Of a DNA stretch of 64,000 nucleotides, positions 51,414-59,849 are shown piece after piece; the stretch's first letter is position 1, and each line of letters opens with the position of its first letter. The stretch is taken from the NCBI RefSeq assembly GCF_002272075.1, contig NZ_NPBJ01000022.1, forward strand, positions 62,001-126,000. Direction: 5' to 3'. A model generated the notes under the pieces. The model was not told the DNA's origin, did not search any database, and saw only the letters and a list, made by a program, of their open reading frames with translations. Origin of the DNA: Terribacillus saccharophilus (GTDB lineage Bacteria; Bacillota; Bacilli; Bacillales; Amphibacillaceae). Made by a program: the position numbers and the translations under genes.

Positions 51414-52538
51414 ATGACACATGTAGAACTGGCTGGTTTAAAAAAGTCATATGATGGCAAAAAAAATGTAATTGAGCAAGTGGATCTGCAGCTGCAGCAA
51501 GGTGAGTTCTTCGTCCTTGTCGGGCCTTCAGGCTGCGGGAAGAGCACAATTCTCCGCATGATAGCTGGTCTTGAGCCAATAACGGACGGGGAATTGTTTG
51601 TGAATGGCAAGAGAATGAATGATGCACCACCGAATAAACGGGATTTATCTATGGTTTTTCAAAATTATGCACTGTATCCGCATTTGAATGTAGAACAAAA
51701 TATCACCTTCGGCTTACATACAAAGAAAATCTCACGCGAGGAACAAAGACGCCGCTGTCTTGAAGCTGCCGAGATGCTCGGCTTAGCTGATTACTTAAGA
51801 CGTAAACCACGTGAATTATCAGGCGGCCAAAGACAGCGAGTTGCTCTTGCAAGAGCTATTGTGACGCAAGCTCCTCTTTGCCTCATGGATGAGCCATTAT
51901 CGAATCTCGATGCGAAACTTCGAACCCGGATGCGCTCTGAAATTAGGCAGATACAGCGGAAGCTGGGAATTACGATGATCTATGTCACGCATGATCAGAC
52001 CGAAGCGATGACGATGGCAGACCGGATGATGATCCTTCATGAAGGCGAAGCCATGCAAATCGGCAAACCGCTTAATATCTACAATCACCCTGCCAACACA
52101 TTCGTTGCATCATTTATCGGATCACCTGCCATGAATGTAATGGAAGCTGACGTTTCTCCGAGCGAAATCGGTCTCTCACCCCACTGCACATTGCCTAACC
52201 CGATGAAAGGCAATGTGAAAGCAGCAAGCAAAAATGTTCAAGTCGGTATCAGGCCAGAGCATATCCTGTTTTCCGCTCCCGAGCAAGCAGATGCTGTGGT
52301 AGAGGTCGTTAATACTGAGGTACTTGGTACAGAGACGCTCATCACCTTCATCCTGGATAATGCCAAAGATCAATGGATTGCCCGTTGGAACGGTCAATGG
52401 CAATTCTCTGTCGGGGACAGAATACCAATCCGTTTCGACTTAGACGCTATCCACCTCTTTTCAAAAGACAATGGACGGATTCTATGGGCAGCCAATGACG
52501 GACAGCCAAACCAGACAGCCAGAGAGGTACTCAGATGA
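51414..52538 (+). CDS. ugpC: Glycerol-3-phosphate-type ABC transporter ATP-binding protein (UgpC/MsmX family)
   Basis: The product has 374 residues. GPSGCGKST, LSGGQRQRVALARA, LMDEPLSNLDAK and THDQTEAMT are followed by the MalK-type domain with VGIRPEHILF. It is the same family and length as MsmX at 33574, but lies with its own permeases and binding protein, so it serves this importer. GGAG precedes the ATG. It overlaps ugpA by 4 bases. Confidence 0.87.
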   Translation: MTHVELAGLKKSYDGKKNVIEQVDLQLQQGEFFVLVGPSGCGKSTILRMIAGLEPITDGELFVNGKRMNDAPPNKRDLSMVFQNYALYPHLNVEQNITFGLHTKKISREEQRRRCLEAAEMLGLADYLRRKPRELSGGQRQRVALARAIVTQAPLCLMDEPLSNLDAKLRTRMRSEIRQIQRKLGITMIYVTHDQTEAMTMADRMMILHEGEAMQIGKPLNIYNHPANTFVASFIGSPAMNVMEADVSPSEIGLSPHCTLPNPMKGNVKAASKNVQVGIRPEHILFSAPEQADAVVEVVNTEVLGTETLITFILDNAKDQWIARWNGQWQFSVGDRIPIRFDLDAIHLFSKDNGRILWAANDGQPNQTAREVLR

Positions 52539-53461
52539 ATGACAGTCGGGACCTGCAGCCTGTTCCACCTCAAGAAAGCCGCCGCCCAAAGCGGAACCTA
52601 TTCGCCTTCCTTGAGGGCTGGCTCTATTTGCTTCCTTCTATCATCCTGTTCGGCGTGTTTGTTTTTTACCCAATGTTCCGAACTATATACTTGAGTTTCT
52701 TTTTAGCTGACCAAATGGGTCCATTCGAATTCGTCGGATTAGAAAACTACCAGTATATACTAAGCTCAGACAGTTTTCAGAGCAGCGTTAAAGCTACCAT
52801 TCTTTTTGTACTATACACAGTACCTGCAGGTATCCTGCTCGCTCTCTTCCTTGCATTGCTGACAAATGAAAAAATCAAGGGAATCGGCATATTCCGTACG
52901 TTGTTTTCCTCCACAATGGGGATGAGCGTTGCCGCATCCAGTGTCATTTGGATGTTCATGTATAATCCTTCAATCGGCGTATTCAGCAGAATTGCTGAAT
53001 GGTTAGGCTTTCCAGCCATTCAATGGCTGCAGGATCCTGATTATGCCTTGCTCGCAGTATCTTTATCCACAGTGTGGATGAATGCAGGCTTCGCATATCT
53101 GATCATACTTGGCGGATTACAGAACATCGATACCCATCTATACGAAAATGCAAAAGTAGCAGGTGTAAGTTATCTTTATCAGCTCCGCCGAATCACACTG
53201 CCCATGCTGTCCCCTACATTATTCTTTATCGTGACAGTATCGTTTATCAACTCTTTTCAGACATTCGGGCAAATTGACATTCTTACCAAGGGCGGACCAG
53301 TAGAATCAACAAATGTAATCGTCTATTCCATCTATAAGGATGCCTTCATTAATAATGATGTCGGCTCGGCGAGTGCACAGGCAGTTATCCTATTCTTCTG
53401 TGTCCTGCTGCTGACAGCCTTGCAGTTTAAGCTTGGCGAAAGGAAGGTGCATTACCAATGA
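52535..53461 (+). CDS. ugpA: Glycerol-3-phosphate-type ABC transporter permease, UgpA-like
   Basis: The product has 308 residues and six helices after a polar, proline-rich N-terminus. NIDTHLYENAKVAGVSYLYQLRRITLPMLSPTLFF is the EAA loop, and ILTKGGPVESTNVIVYSIYKDAF is typical of UgpA/MalF-class permeases. ATGA overlaps join it to ugpC before and ugpE after. Confidence 0.87.
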   Translation: MNDSRDLQPVPPQESRRPKRNLFAFLEGWLYLLPSIILFGVFVFYPMFRTIYLSFFLADQMGPFEFVGLENYQYILSSDSFQSSVKATILFVLYTVPAGILLALFLALLTNEKIKGIGIFRTLFSSTMGMSVAASSVIWMFMYNPSIGVFSRIAEWLGFPAIQWLQDPDYALLAVSLSTVWMNAGFAYLIILGGLQNIDTHLYENAKVAGVSYLYQLRRITLPMLSPTLFFIVTVSFINSFQTFGQIDILTKGGPVESTNVIVYSIYKDAFINNDVGSASAQAVILFFCVLLLTALQFKLGERKVHYQ

Positions 53462-54270
53462 TTCTTGCAAAGCGGATCAGTCTTTATACCGTCCTGGTCA
53501 TCTGCGCTATCATCATGATGTTTCCGATTTTCTATGCTTTCAGCATCTCCTTCATGGATGGCGGAGAAGTTATGGGCGGACAACTTCTTCCTAGCAGTCT
53601 ATCATTGGATAATTACTTAGAGGTATTTCAAAAGGTGCCGCTGCTAACCTATCTGCTAAACAGTTTTGTCACATCTGCCATCGTTATGATCGGACAGCTG
53701 CTAGTCAGCAGTTTAGCTGCCTTCGCCTTTGTTTTCATGAAGTTCAAAGGCAGAGACTTTGTCTTCTTCCTGTTTATTTCAACCATGATGATACCTTGGG
53801 AAGCGACGATGGTACCGAATTTCATGACAATACAAAGCCTAGGTTGGACAAACAGCTATCTCGGGTTGACAATCCCGTTCTTTGCTTTGGCATTCGGAAC
53901 CTTTCTATTACGCCAACATTTCAAGACAATACCACAAGAACTCTATGAAGCTTCTCAGGTAGCTGGTATTTCCAGATTTCGTTTCTTCTGGAATGTCATC
54001 CTGCCCGTCAGCAGGTCGAGCTTAATCACCTTAGGTATTTACAGCTTTCTGACCAATTGGAACATGTATCTTTGGCCGCTGTTAGTCACAAACACAGAAT
54101 CGGCAAGAACCGTCCAGATCGGGCTTAAGCAGCTGCAAACACAAGAAATCGCATCCGATTGGGGTATCGTCATGGCTGGTGTAGTCATCGTAATCCTGCC
54201 TACGCTGCTGCTGTTGTTCGCCGGACAGAAAAAACTGCAAAAAGGTCTCACGCAAGGTGCAATCAAATAA
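53458..54270 (+). CDS. ugpE: Glycerol-3-phosphate-type ABC transporter permease, UgpE-like
   Basis: The product has 270 residues and six helices. IPWEATMVPNFMTIQSLGWTNSYLGLTIPF and the EAA loop IPQELYEASQVAGISRFRFFWNVILPVSRSSLITLGI fit the MalG/UgpE class. It pairs with UgpA in the membrane. Overlaps ugpA by 4 bases. Confidence 0.87.
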   Translation: MILAKRISLYTVLVICAIIMMFPIFYAFSISFMDGGEVMGGQLLPSSLSLDNYLEVFQKVPLLTYLLNSFVTSAIVMIGQLLVSSLAAFAFVFMKFKGRDFVFFLFISTMMIPWEATMVPNFMTIQSLGWTNSYLGLTIPFFALAFGTFLLRQHFKTIPQELYEASQVAGISRFRFFWNVILPVSRSSLITLGIYSFLTNWNMYLWPLLVTNTESARTVQIGLKQLQTQEIASDWGIVMAGVVIVILPTLLLLFAGQKKLQKGLTQGAIK

Positions 54271-54289
54271 AATCGAAAGAGGTTATATG

Positions 54290-55618
54290 ATGAAAAGACT
54301 ATTAGCTGGTTTATCTGTTTTATTTGTACTGTTCCTTACCGCTTGTTCCAGTACGGATTCTGCGAGCGGTACAACTGAGGATGGCAAGACAGAAATCATC
54401 TTCTGGCATGCCATGGGCGGAGAATTAGAAGCAAGTGTCAATGAAATCGTAGACGAATACAATAGTTCACAGGATAAATATACTGTAAAGCCGGTTTATC
54501 AAGGTTCATATGAGGAATCTTTGACAAAATTGAATACTGTTGCGGGTACTGCAGATGCTCCCGCAGTTACACAGATTTTTGAAGCAGGTACAAAGCAAAT
54601 GATAGACAGCGGAAATATCCAGCCTGTACAGAAATTCATCGATGAAGAAAACTACGATACATCACAATGGGAAGAGAATATTTCCTCCTATTATCAAGTG
54701 GATGGCGAGCAGTATTCTATGCCATTTAACTCCTCCACTCCTGTGCTTGCCTATAACAAGGATGCATTCAAGGAAGCTGGCCTTGATCCTGAGCAAGCGC
54801 CACGCACATACAGCGAGCTGAAGGATGCTGCAGAAAAGCTAACGATTAAAGAAGGAGATAAAACGTCACAATATGGTCTTTCCATTTTGAATTATGGATG
54901 GTTCTTCGAAGAATTGCTTGCCACACAGGGAGGTATGTTCGTCGATAATGAAAATGGACGCGAAGGCGAAGCAACAAAAGCTTCATTCAACGATGAAAAA
55001 GGTCAAAAGGTATTTGAATTAATAAGTGATATGTACGAGGAAGGAACTTTTTATAATAGCGGTCAAAATTGGGATGATATGCGGGCATCCTTCCAAACTG
55101 GCACGATGGCAATGATGCTTGATTCCTCTGCCGGTATAAAAGGACTCGTCGATAATGCCGATTTCGAGGTTGGCGTAGCTTATCTGCCGCACCCGGATGA
55201 TGTTGATCCGCAAGGCGTTATCATCGGAGGAGCTTCCCTCTGGATGGCGAAGGATATAGAAGAGAATCAGCAGCAAGCTGCTTGGGACTTCATGAAATAC
55301 TTGTCAACAGCAGAGGTTCAGGCAAAATGGCATGTTGAATCTGGTTATTTCGCCATCAACCCAGCTGCTTATGAAAAAGATATCGTAAAACAAGAGTGGG
55401 AAAAATACCCACAGTTAAAAGTAACTGTTGACCAGCTGCACGATACAGTGCCAAGTACGGTAACACAAGGTGCTTTAATTTCCATCTTCCCAGAAGCACG
55501 GCAGCAGATTGTAACTGGTATGGAGAGTCTATACCAAGGTGAAGATCCAAAAGCTGCACTAGATAAAGCAGCCGCTGAAGTGGACACTGTCCTTGAAAAA
55601 GGCAGTCGCAGCAGATAA
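54290..55618 (+). CDS. ugpB: Glycerol-3-phosphate-type ABC transporter substrate-binding lipoprotein, UgpB-like
   Basis: The product has 442 residues. The lipobox LTAC puts the lipid on Cys19. EIIFWHAMGGELEASVNEIVDEYN is the opening of UgpB-class proteins (E. coli UgpB has WHSM.GE in the ligand pocket), and GWFFEELLATQGGMFVDNENGR is the middle signature. GAAAGAGG lies 7 bases before the second of two adjacent ATGs, which is used. It binds glycerol 3-phosphate or glycerophosphodiesters. Last gene of the operon. Confidence 0.87.
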   Translation: MKRLLAGLSVLFVLFLTACSSTDSASGTTEDGKTEIIFWHAMGGELEASVNEIVDEYNSSQDKYTVKPVYQGSYEESLTKLNTVAGTADAPAVTQIFEAGTKQMIDSGNIQPVQKFIDEENYDTSQWEENISSYYQVDGEQYSMPFNSSTPVLAYNKDAFKEAGLDPEQAPRTYSELKDAAEKLTIKEGDKTSQYGLSILNYGWFFEELLATQGGMFVDNENGREGEATKASFNDEKGQKVFELISDMYEEGTFYNSGQNWDDMRASFQTGTMAMMLDSSAGIKGLVDNADFEVGVAYLPHPDDVDPQGVIIGGASLWMAKDIEENQQQAAWDFMKYLSTAEVQAKWHVESGYFAINPAAYEKDIVKQEWEKYPQLKVTVDQLHDTVPSTVTQGALISIFPEARQQIVTGMESLYQGEDPKAALDKAAAEVDTVLEKGSRSR

Positions 55619-55656
55619 AGAAAACCGTGAGAGCATATGCTCTCACGGTTTTTTAA
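55616..55656. terminator. Terminator of the ugp-type operon
   Basis: AAAACCGTGAGAGC/GCTCTCACGGTTTT perfect stem and TTTTTT; it reaches the stop of the converging 36-residue gene. Confidence 0.9.
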
Positions 55657-55763
55657 TACGAAGCTCTTCCAGAACGCTTCGCTTTGCGTTTATTGATAAT
55701 TTTCTTAACGATAGGATAGACGACAGGTCCATACTTGATCGCTTTCCGAATAAGGTTTTTCAT
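55653..55763 (-). CDS. Small basic protein of 36 residues
   Basis: The product starts MKNLIRKAIKYGPVVYPIVK and continues with a lysine/arginine-rich tail (INKRKAKRSGRASY). It has one short amphipathic segment and a strongly basic end. GGAGG lies 8 bases before the ATG. It ends in the terminator shared with ugpB. I recall similar short proteins in other bacilli but no function. Membrane or nucleic acid contact would fit the charge; this is a guess. Confidence 0.6.
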   Translation of the reverse strand: MKNLIRKAIKYGPVVYPIVKKIINKRKAKRSGRASY

Positions 55764-55813
55764 GTTGAAACGCCTCCATTCTTTTGTTTGTATATCCCCT
55801 GCGTAAGCTATGC

Positions 55814-56557
55814 TTAAACATGCGCCAATGAAAAGGCGATGAACATCCCTACTGCAGTTACAATTCCTACAGCTGGTCCTCCCTCTTCATATGCCTCAGG
55901 CGCCATAGTGGATGCCACCATAGCAATAATTGCTCCTCCTGCAAATGAATTAAGTATCGCTCTTGTACTAGCGCTTGTATCCTGAAGTAATGCAGCTCCG
56001 ATTAATGCACTCAAAGCGGAGATAACCATTACGGCTATCCACATGATAATGATGCGCTTCCGGCTATAGCCGCTGCTTTGCATTCCCGAGGTACTGGAAA
56101 GACCTTCAGGAAAGTTACTGATGAAAATGGATACGATCAAGGCAGTACTTGCACCTCCCCCGCTTGCCAAACTCAAGCCGATCATGGCCGATTCTGGTAT
56201 CGCATCCATTACAGTTCCCGCAAATATCGCCAAGCCTGAACCTTTCTTCTCTTTATTATGTGTCTCGTGCAGACGGCTGCTTTTGCGATTCTTCCCGCCG
56301 CTGCGTGATATAACAATATCCAATATTGTAAAGATAACTGCTCCTCCAAGAAATCCTATTGCCTCTTCTTGCAAGCCACCGCTGATTTCATATGCTTCCT
56401 CCAATAGCTCATAGGAGGTAGAACCGATCAGCGCCCCTGTACCTAAGGCCATGATAAAACCGATAATTCGCTTCTTTACTGGAACAAGCATCAGTACAGC
56501 TGCACCGATTAAACTGGCAGATCCGGCGATGGCTCCCCATAAAATAGCTTCCCACAT
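55814..56557 (-). CDS. ZIP family metal transporter, second type
   Basis: The product has 247 residues and about eight helices. The motifs differ from ZupT: GTVMDAIPESAMIGLSLA and ISNFPEGLSSTSGM stand for the helix 4 and 5 metal sites (Asn-x-x-Pro-Glu-Gly kept once, His replaced by Asp and Ser). A metal other than zinc, or another direction of transport, is possible. The ATG at 56557 is chosen since GGAAG lies 6 bases before it; upstream in-frame ATGs overlap that site. Confidence 0.78.
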   Translation of the reverse strand: MWEAILWGAIAGSASLIGAAVLMLVPVKKRIIGFIMALGTGALIGSTSYELLEEAYEISGGLQEEAIGFLGGAVIFTILDIVISRSGGKNRKSSRLHETHNKEKKGSGLAIFAGTVMDAIPESAMIGLSLASGGGASTALIVSIFISNFPEGLSSTSGMQSSGYSRKRIIIMWIAVMVISALSALIGAALLQDTSASTRAILNSFAGGAIIAMVASTMAPEAYEEGGPAVGIVTAVGMFIAFSLAHV

Positions 56558-56636
56558 ATGCATCTTCCTTTCCGTATCATGTAGAGCCATTGCCATAATG
56601 GAAAGAAATTAAACATGGGTGAAGCATTTCCAACAT

Positions 56637-56671
56637 AAGAAAAGAAGACCGTCGAACGGTCTTCTTTTAAG
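56637..56671 (-). terminator. Terminator after the BASS transporter
   Basis: AAAGAAGACCGT/ACGGTCTTCTTT stem on the minus strand with T-run. Confidence 0.85.
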
Positions 56672-57614
56672 CAGCTGCTTGCTGCGGTTCATATTTTTTC
56701 AGGAGGCTAGTGAATACTGCAGCCAATACCTGCTGAAACAGCATTCCAATGACAACAGGGATAGCGACAGGAGCTGGAAAAAAACTCACAGCAAGGACCA
56801 CACCCGCGCTGATATTCCGCATCCCCCCAATAAAGGTTACACTGACAATCTCGGTTCTATCGTAACGGAATAATTTTCCGAGCAGCCAGCTTAGCAGATA
56901 GCCACAGAAGGATAAACAGAATACAAGCAACACAATTCCTAAGACTGTCATATCCATTCCCTTCAAATAAGGTGCGACTACGGAAGCATTAATGGAAACG
57001 ACAGCCATGAGGCCAATCTTTGAAAATGGTGCCAGGTTCTTACTCAATGTGCTTGTAACGCTTTTGCTGCAGAGTTGATTGACAAGCATGCCTGCTATCG
57101 AAGGAATGACAATCATCCATAATAAGCCTTCCATCATCGGTAATATGTCCAGCTGGACGTCTCCTCCGACTAAGAAATGCAAGATCAAAGGAACTAGCAT
57201 AGGAGAAAGCAATGTTCCTAAGAGTATTGTCGACAACGTAAGACCTATATCTCCTTTCTGCATGGCAACCCAGACAAATGCAGTAATACCAGTCGGAATG
57301 GCCGTCAGCAGCACAAGCCCCGTGATCGTGTTTACATCTCCAGAAAAGAACACGTGACCTAAACCAAGTGCAATCAAAGGCATGATGAAATGAAGCACGC
57401 CAAAAGCAAGCAGCATCGGTCCTGGCCTTTTAACAGCATGCAGCAGACTGTTGAAATTGGCTGATAGGCTTCCTGCGAATGTCATACATGCAAATATCCA
57501 AGGTACCAATGCTTCACCATAATGGAGAAAATCCGCGAAGAGAAAACCTGCCAGTACGCTTGCCGGGGTCAGAAAAGGCATGTATCTTGCAAGTACACGA
57601 TTCAGTTGATCCAT
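56667..57614 (-). CDS. Bile acid:sodium symporter (BASS) family transporter
   Basis: The product has 315 residues and about ten helices. FACMTFAGSLSANF near residue 45, LLTAIPTGITAFVWVAMQKGD near 103 and VTFIGGMRNISAGVVLAVSFF near 255 match the family's crossover helices. The real substrates of bacterial members are small organic anions such as pantoate, not bile acids. GAAGGAT precedes the ATG. It stands alone. Confidence 0.85.
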   Translation of the reverse strand: MDQLNRVLARYMPFLTPASVLAGFLFADFLHYGEALVPWIFACMTFAGSLSANFNSLLHAVKRPGPMLLAFGVLHFIMPLIALGLGHVFFSGDVNTITGLVLLTAIPTGITAFVWVAMQKGDIGLTLSTILLGTLLSPMLVPLILHFLVGGDVQLDILPMMEGLLWMIVIPSIAGMLVNQLCSKSVTSTLSKNLAPFSKIGLMAVVSINASVVAPYLKGMDMTVLGIVLLVFCLSFCGYLLSWLLGKLFRYDRTEIVSVTFIGGMRNISAGVVLAVSFFPAPVAIPVVIGMLFQQVLAAVFTSLLKKYEPQQAAA

Positions 57615-57686
57615 GGAAGGATATCCTTCTTTCTAATTTTGTATCTCCCATCAGTATATCAATAATATTCATAGCTGTATGATAAA

Positions 57687-57717
57687 TAAAAACCGCAGCT
57701 TTAAGCTGCGGCTTTTA
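57687..57717 (-). terminator. Terminator after the PfoR/EIIC-type gene
   Basis: AGCCGCAGCTT/AAGCTGCGGTT stem followed by TTTATTT on the minus strand. Confidence 0.82.
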
Positions 57718-58737
57718 TTATTGAATTTCCATACGCAAATCGCCGACCTTAGCCCATCCAATCGATTTCATCACATGATAAAGGCCAAGTGAAATGATCA
57801 GAGGCATGATAACGCCTGTTACTAAGTAGATCAAGAAAGCTTCCCAGCCTTGGCTGGCCAAGATATTAAGCGGGGCAATGAATGAATTCAAACCCAATCC
57901 TGCCAGTTCGTAGGATGTTGTAAAACCTAGCAGCACTGTTGCAATCGGTGCACAAACAACTGCCGCTACAAATGGCGGGATGACGAGTGCTGGATTCTTT
58001 ATTAAGTTAGGAAATTGTACTTTTGGTGTAATGACGAACTGTGCCAGGAAACCACCTAAATCGTTCTGACGGATACTCATGAATGTGAATCCGACAAATT
58101 GTGCCGTACAACCAATCAAAGCTGCCGCACTGGATACCGGATCCAGCTGCAGTGCAATAGCCAATGCTGCTGAAGACGCCGGGGTCATCAACAAAATACT
58201 CCATACTAACGAAATGACAATAGATGCTAGCAGCGGTGAGCCAGTAACAGAGTTGGTAATCTGTCCGCTCATCCATGTCAGCAGCGGAGTTGTAACGGCA
58301 GCAAGTCCCGCTCCAGCGATCCCTCCTACAAGTACTGCTGCAAATGGGATAGCCATCATATCAAGCGGTGTCTTCCCTGCTACCCGTTTTCCTACAAATG
58401 TTGCAACGACAGCAGCAAGCACAGCACTGATTGGCTGTCCTGAGACCATCGATGTCAGTAAACCGTCATCGCCTACAGTCATTGCAGCTCCGCCGATAGT
58501 CGCACTGATCATAGCACTGAAGACAACTAACGTATTACCGCCTAGCTGAACAGCTATTCCTGCCCCTAAGGCTGGTGCTAACAACGCTTTTGCAACAGTA
58601 CCGACAGCAATTAATGTTGGCCAGTTTAAAAATTCACCAAAAGTCTCCATTAATAAACCAATACCGAGGGTCACGAGGACTGCATTCGCCATTCCTTGTG
58701 ATGCTTTGTACATTCGTTCGATAAAGTATTCCTTCAT
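57718..58737 (-). CDS. PTS EIIC-like membrane protein (PTS_EIIC_2 / PfoR type)
   Basis: The product has 339 residues and about nine hydrophobic helices rich in Gly and Ala. MSATIGGAAMTVGDDGLLTSMVSGQPISAVLAAVVATFVGKR and TPLDMMAIPFAAVLVGG fit the PTS_EIIC_2 (PfoR-like) family. No EIIA or EIIB gene is near, so it is not a complete sugar PTS. Family members are named regulators in clostridia, on thin evidence. GGGAG precedes the ATG. Confidence 0.78.
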   Translation of the reverse strand: MKEYFIERMYKASQGMANAVLVTLGIGLLMETFGEFLNWPTLIAVGTVAKALLAPALGAGIAVQLGGNTLVVFSAMISATIGGAAMTVGDDGLLTSMVSGQPISAVLAAVVATFVGKRVAGKTPLDMMAIPFAAVLVGGIAGAGLAAVTTPLLTWMSGQITNSVTGSPLLASIVISLVWSILLMTPASSAALAIALQLDPVSSAAALIGCTAQFVGFTFMSIRQNDLGGFLAQFVITPKVQFPNLIKNPALVIPPFVAAVVCAPIATVLLGFTTSYELAGLGLNSFIAPLNILASQGWEAFLIYLVTGVIMPLIISLGLYHVMKSIGWAKVGDLRMEIQ

Positions 58738-58837
58738 TCTTCTCGCTCCCTCTCCACTAAATAGTTATTAAATTCTGACTATTCAGCATTCCATTCTCTC
58801 TTTTTTTGTATATAAGGGCGTGACTCCTTACAATCTT

Positions 58838-58862
58838 GTACATATTAAATGAGTACATATTA
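58838..58862. repeat. Direct repeat GTACATATTA, 15-base period
   Basis: GTACATATTA occurs at 58838-58847 and again at 58853-58862, about 100 bases before the PfoR/EIIC-type gene. Could be tandem operator sites. Confidence 0.35.
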
Positions 58863-59094
58863 GTATTTAGATATACTACCATCATTTTTAGGAGGAAGTA
58901 AATATATTTTTTATAATGTTATTTAATTTTCAGTTTTTTTATATTTTTCCTTAGTCAAAACTTTAAGCTTATGTCGAGAAGGAAATCCCTTGATTTACAA
59001 TGCTCAGCTACCCTCAAGCCTATTTTCCTCCTGTTTACTCCACCATACTTAGTGTTATAAGTTAATCCTATCTTTGTAATGGTTATTTTTTCAT

Positions 59095-59122
59095 GTTAGG
59101 ATGTTGGTTTATCTGGGTATAA
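59095..59122 (+). promoter_or_regulatory. Possible overlapping sigma-A / sigma-B promoter of the osmoprotectant operon
   Basis: GTTAGG (59095-59100) is 14 bases before GGGTAT (59115-59120), a perfect sigma-B -10, and 17 bases before TATAAC (59118-59123), a sigma-A-like -10. The -35 is poor for both. Confidence 0.3.
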
Positions 59123-59182
59123 CAATAGGTAGCAAAAGTCTGACAAGAACCTTTGCATGACAAATTTAGGAGGTGCCCTCCC

Positions 59183-59836
59183 ATTACGGATTTAATCGAT
59201 TATTTCACTAGTAATTTTACATTTATACTTGGATATACATGGGATCACATCAAACTTGTTGGTTTAGCCATTATCATCGCGATTGTGATCGGTGTCCCAT
59301 TAGGTATTTATTGCTCCGTCAATAAATACGCAGCCTCCACTATTCTCCAAATTGCTTCTATCATGATGACTATTCCAAGCCTCGCTTTATTTGGAATCAT
59401 GATTCCAATTCTTTCACTCATAAACGAAGGAATCGGTACGTTACCGGCTGTCATCGCACTTGTACTTTACTCACAGCTGCCGATCATCCGGAATACGTAC
59501 ACAGCTATCAGCAATGTCGATCCTGATCTTCGCGACGCTGCAAATGGTATTGGACTGACTACATTCCAGCGTCTCTACAAAGTGGAGCTTCCAAACGCCA
59601 TGCCATTAATAATGGCTGGTATCCGTACTGCTACCGTTCTAAATATCGGTGTCGGTGCCATCGCTACATTAATCGGTGCTGGAGGTCTGGGAGGCATTAT
59701 CTATCAAGGAATCCTTCGTACGAACAATACGATGATCCTGGCAGGAGCAATTGCGGTTGCTGTTTTAGCATTGATTGCTGATTTGTTCCTTCGCTTAATC
59801 GAAAATATATTTACGCCTAAGGGTGTTAAAAAATAA
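59183..59836 (+). CDS. Osmoprotectant ABC transporter permease (OpuB/OpuC-type), apparent ATT start
   Basis: The product has 217 residues and six helices. NVDPDLRDAANGIGLTTFQRLYKVELPNAMPLIMAGIRTATVLNIGVGAIATLIGAGGLGGIIYQG is the OpuCB/OpuCD signature. A perfect AGGAGG (59168-59173) is followed after 9 bases by ATT, then TDLIDYFTSNF, which matches the family N-terminus. No ATG, GTG or TTG lies at a useful distance in frame; the nearest, TTG at 59153, is upstream of the binding site. It imports betaine, carnitine or choline with the next three genes. Confidence 0.85.
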   Translation: MTDLIDYFTSNFTFILGYTWDHIKLVGLAIIIAIVIGVPLGIYCSVNKYAASTILQIASIMMTIPSLALFGIMIPILSLINEGIGTLPAVIALVLYSQLPIIRNTYTAISNVDPDLRDAANGIGLTTFQRLYKVELPNAMPLIMAGIRTATVLNIGVGAIATLIGAGGLGGIIYQGILRTNNTMILAGAIAVAVLALIADLFLRLIENIFTPKGVKK

Positions 59837-59849
59837 TAAGGGTGACATT

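Larger units (their letters stand above)
58738..59182. other. Intergenic region between the PfoR/EIIC-type gene and the osmoprotectant operon
   Basis: About 445 AT-rich bases. It holds a direct repeat (58838-58862) and a possible promoter for the operon (59095-59122). No gene is supported. Confidence 0.5.

Noticed and set aside
59153-59182. TTG at 59153 as the start of the first osmoprotectant permease
   Set aside because: It is upstream of the only good ribosome binding site and would add residues (HDKFRRCPP) not expected in the family.
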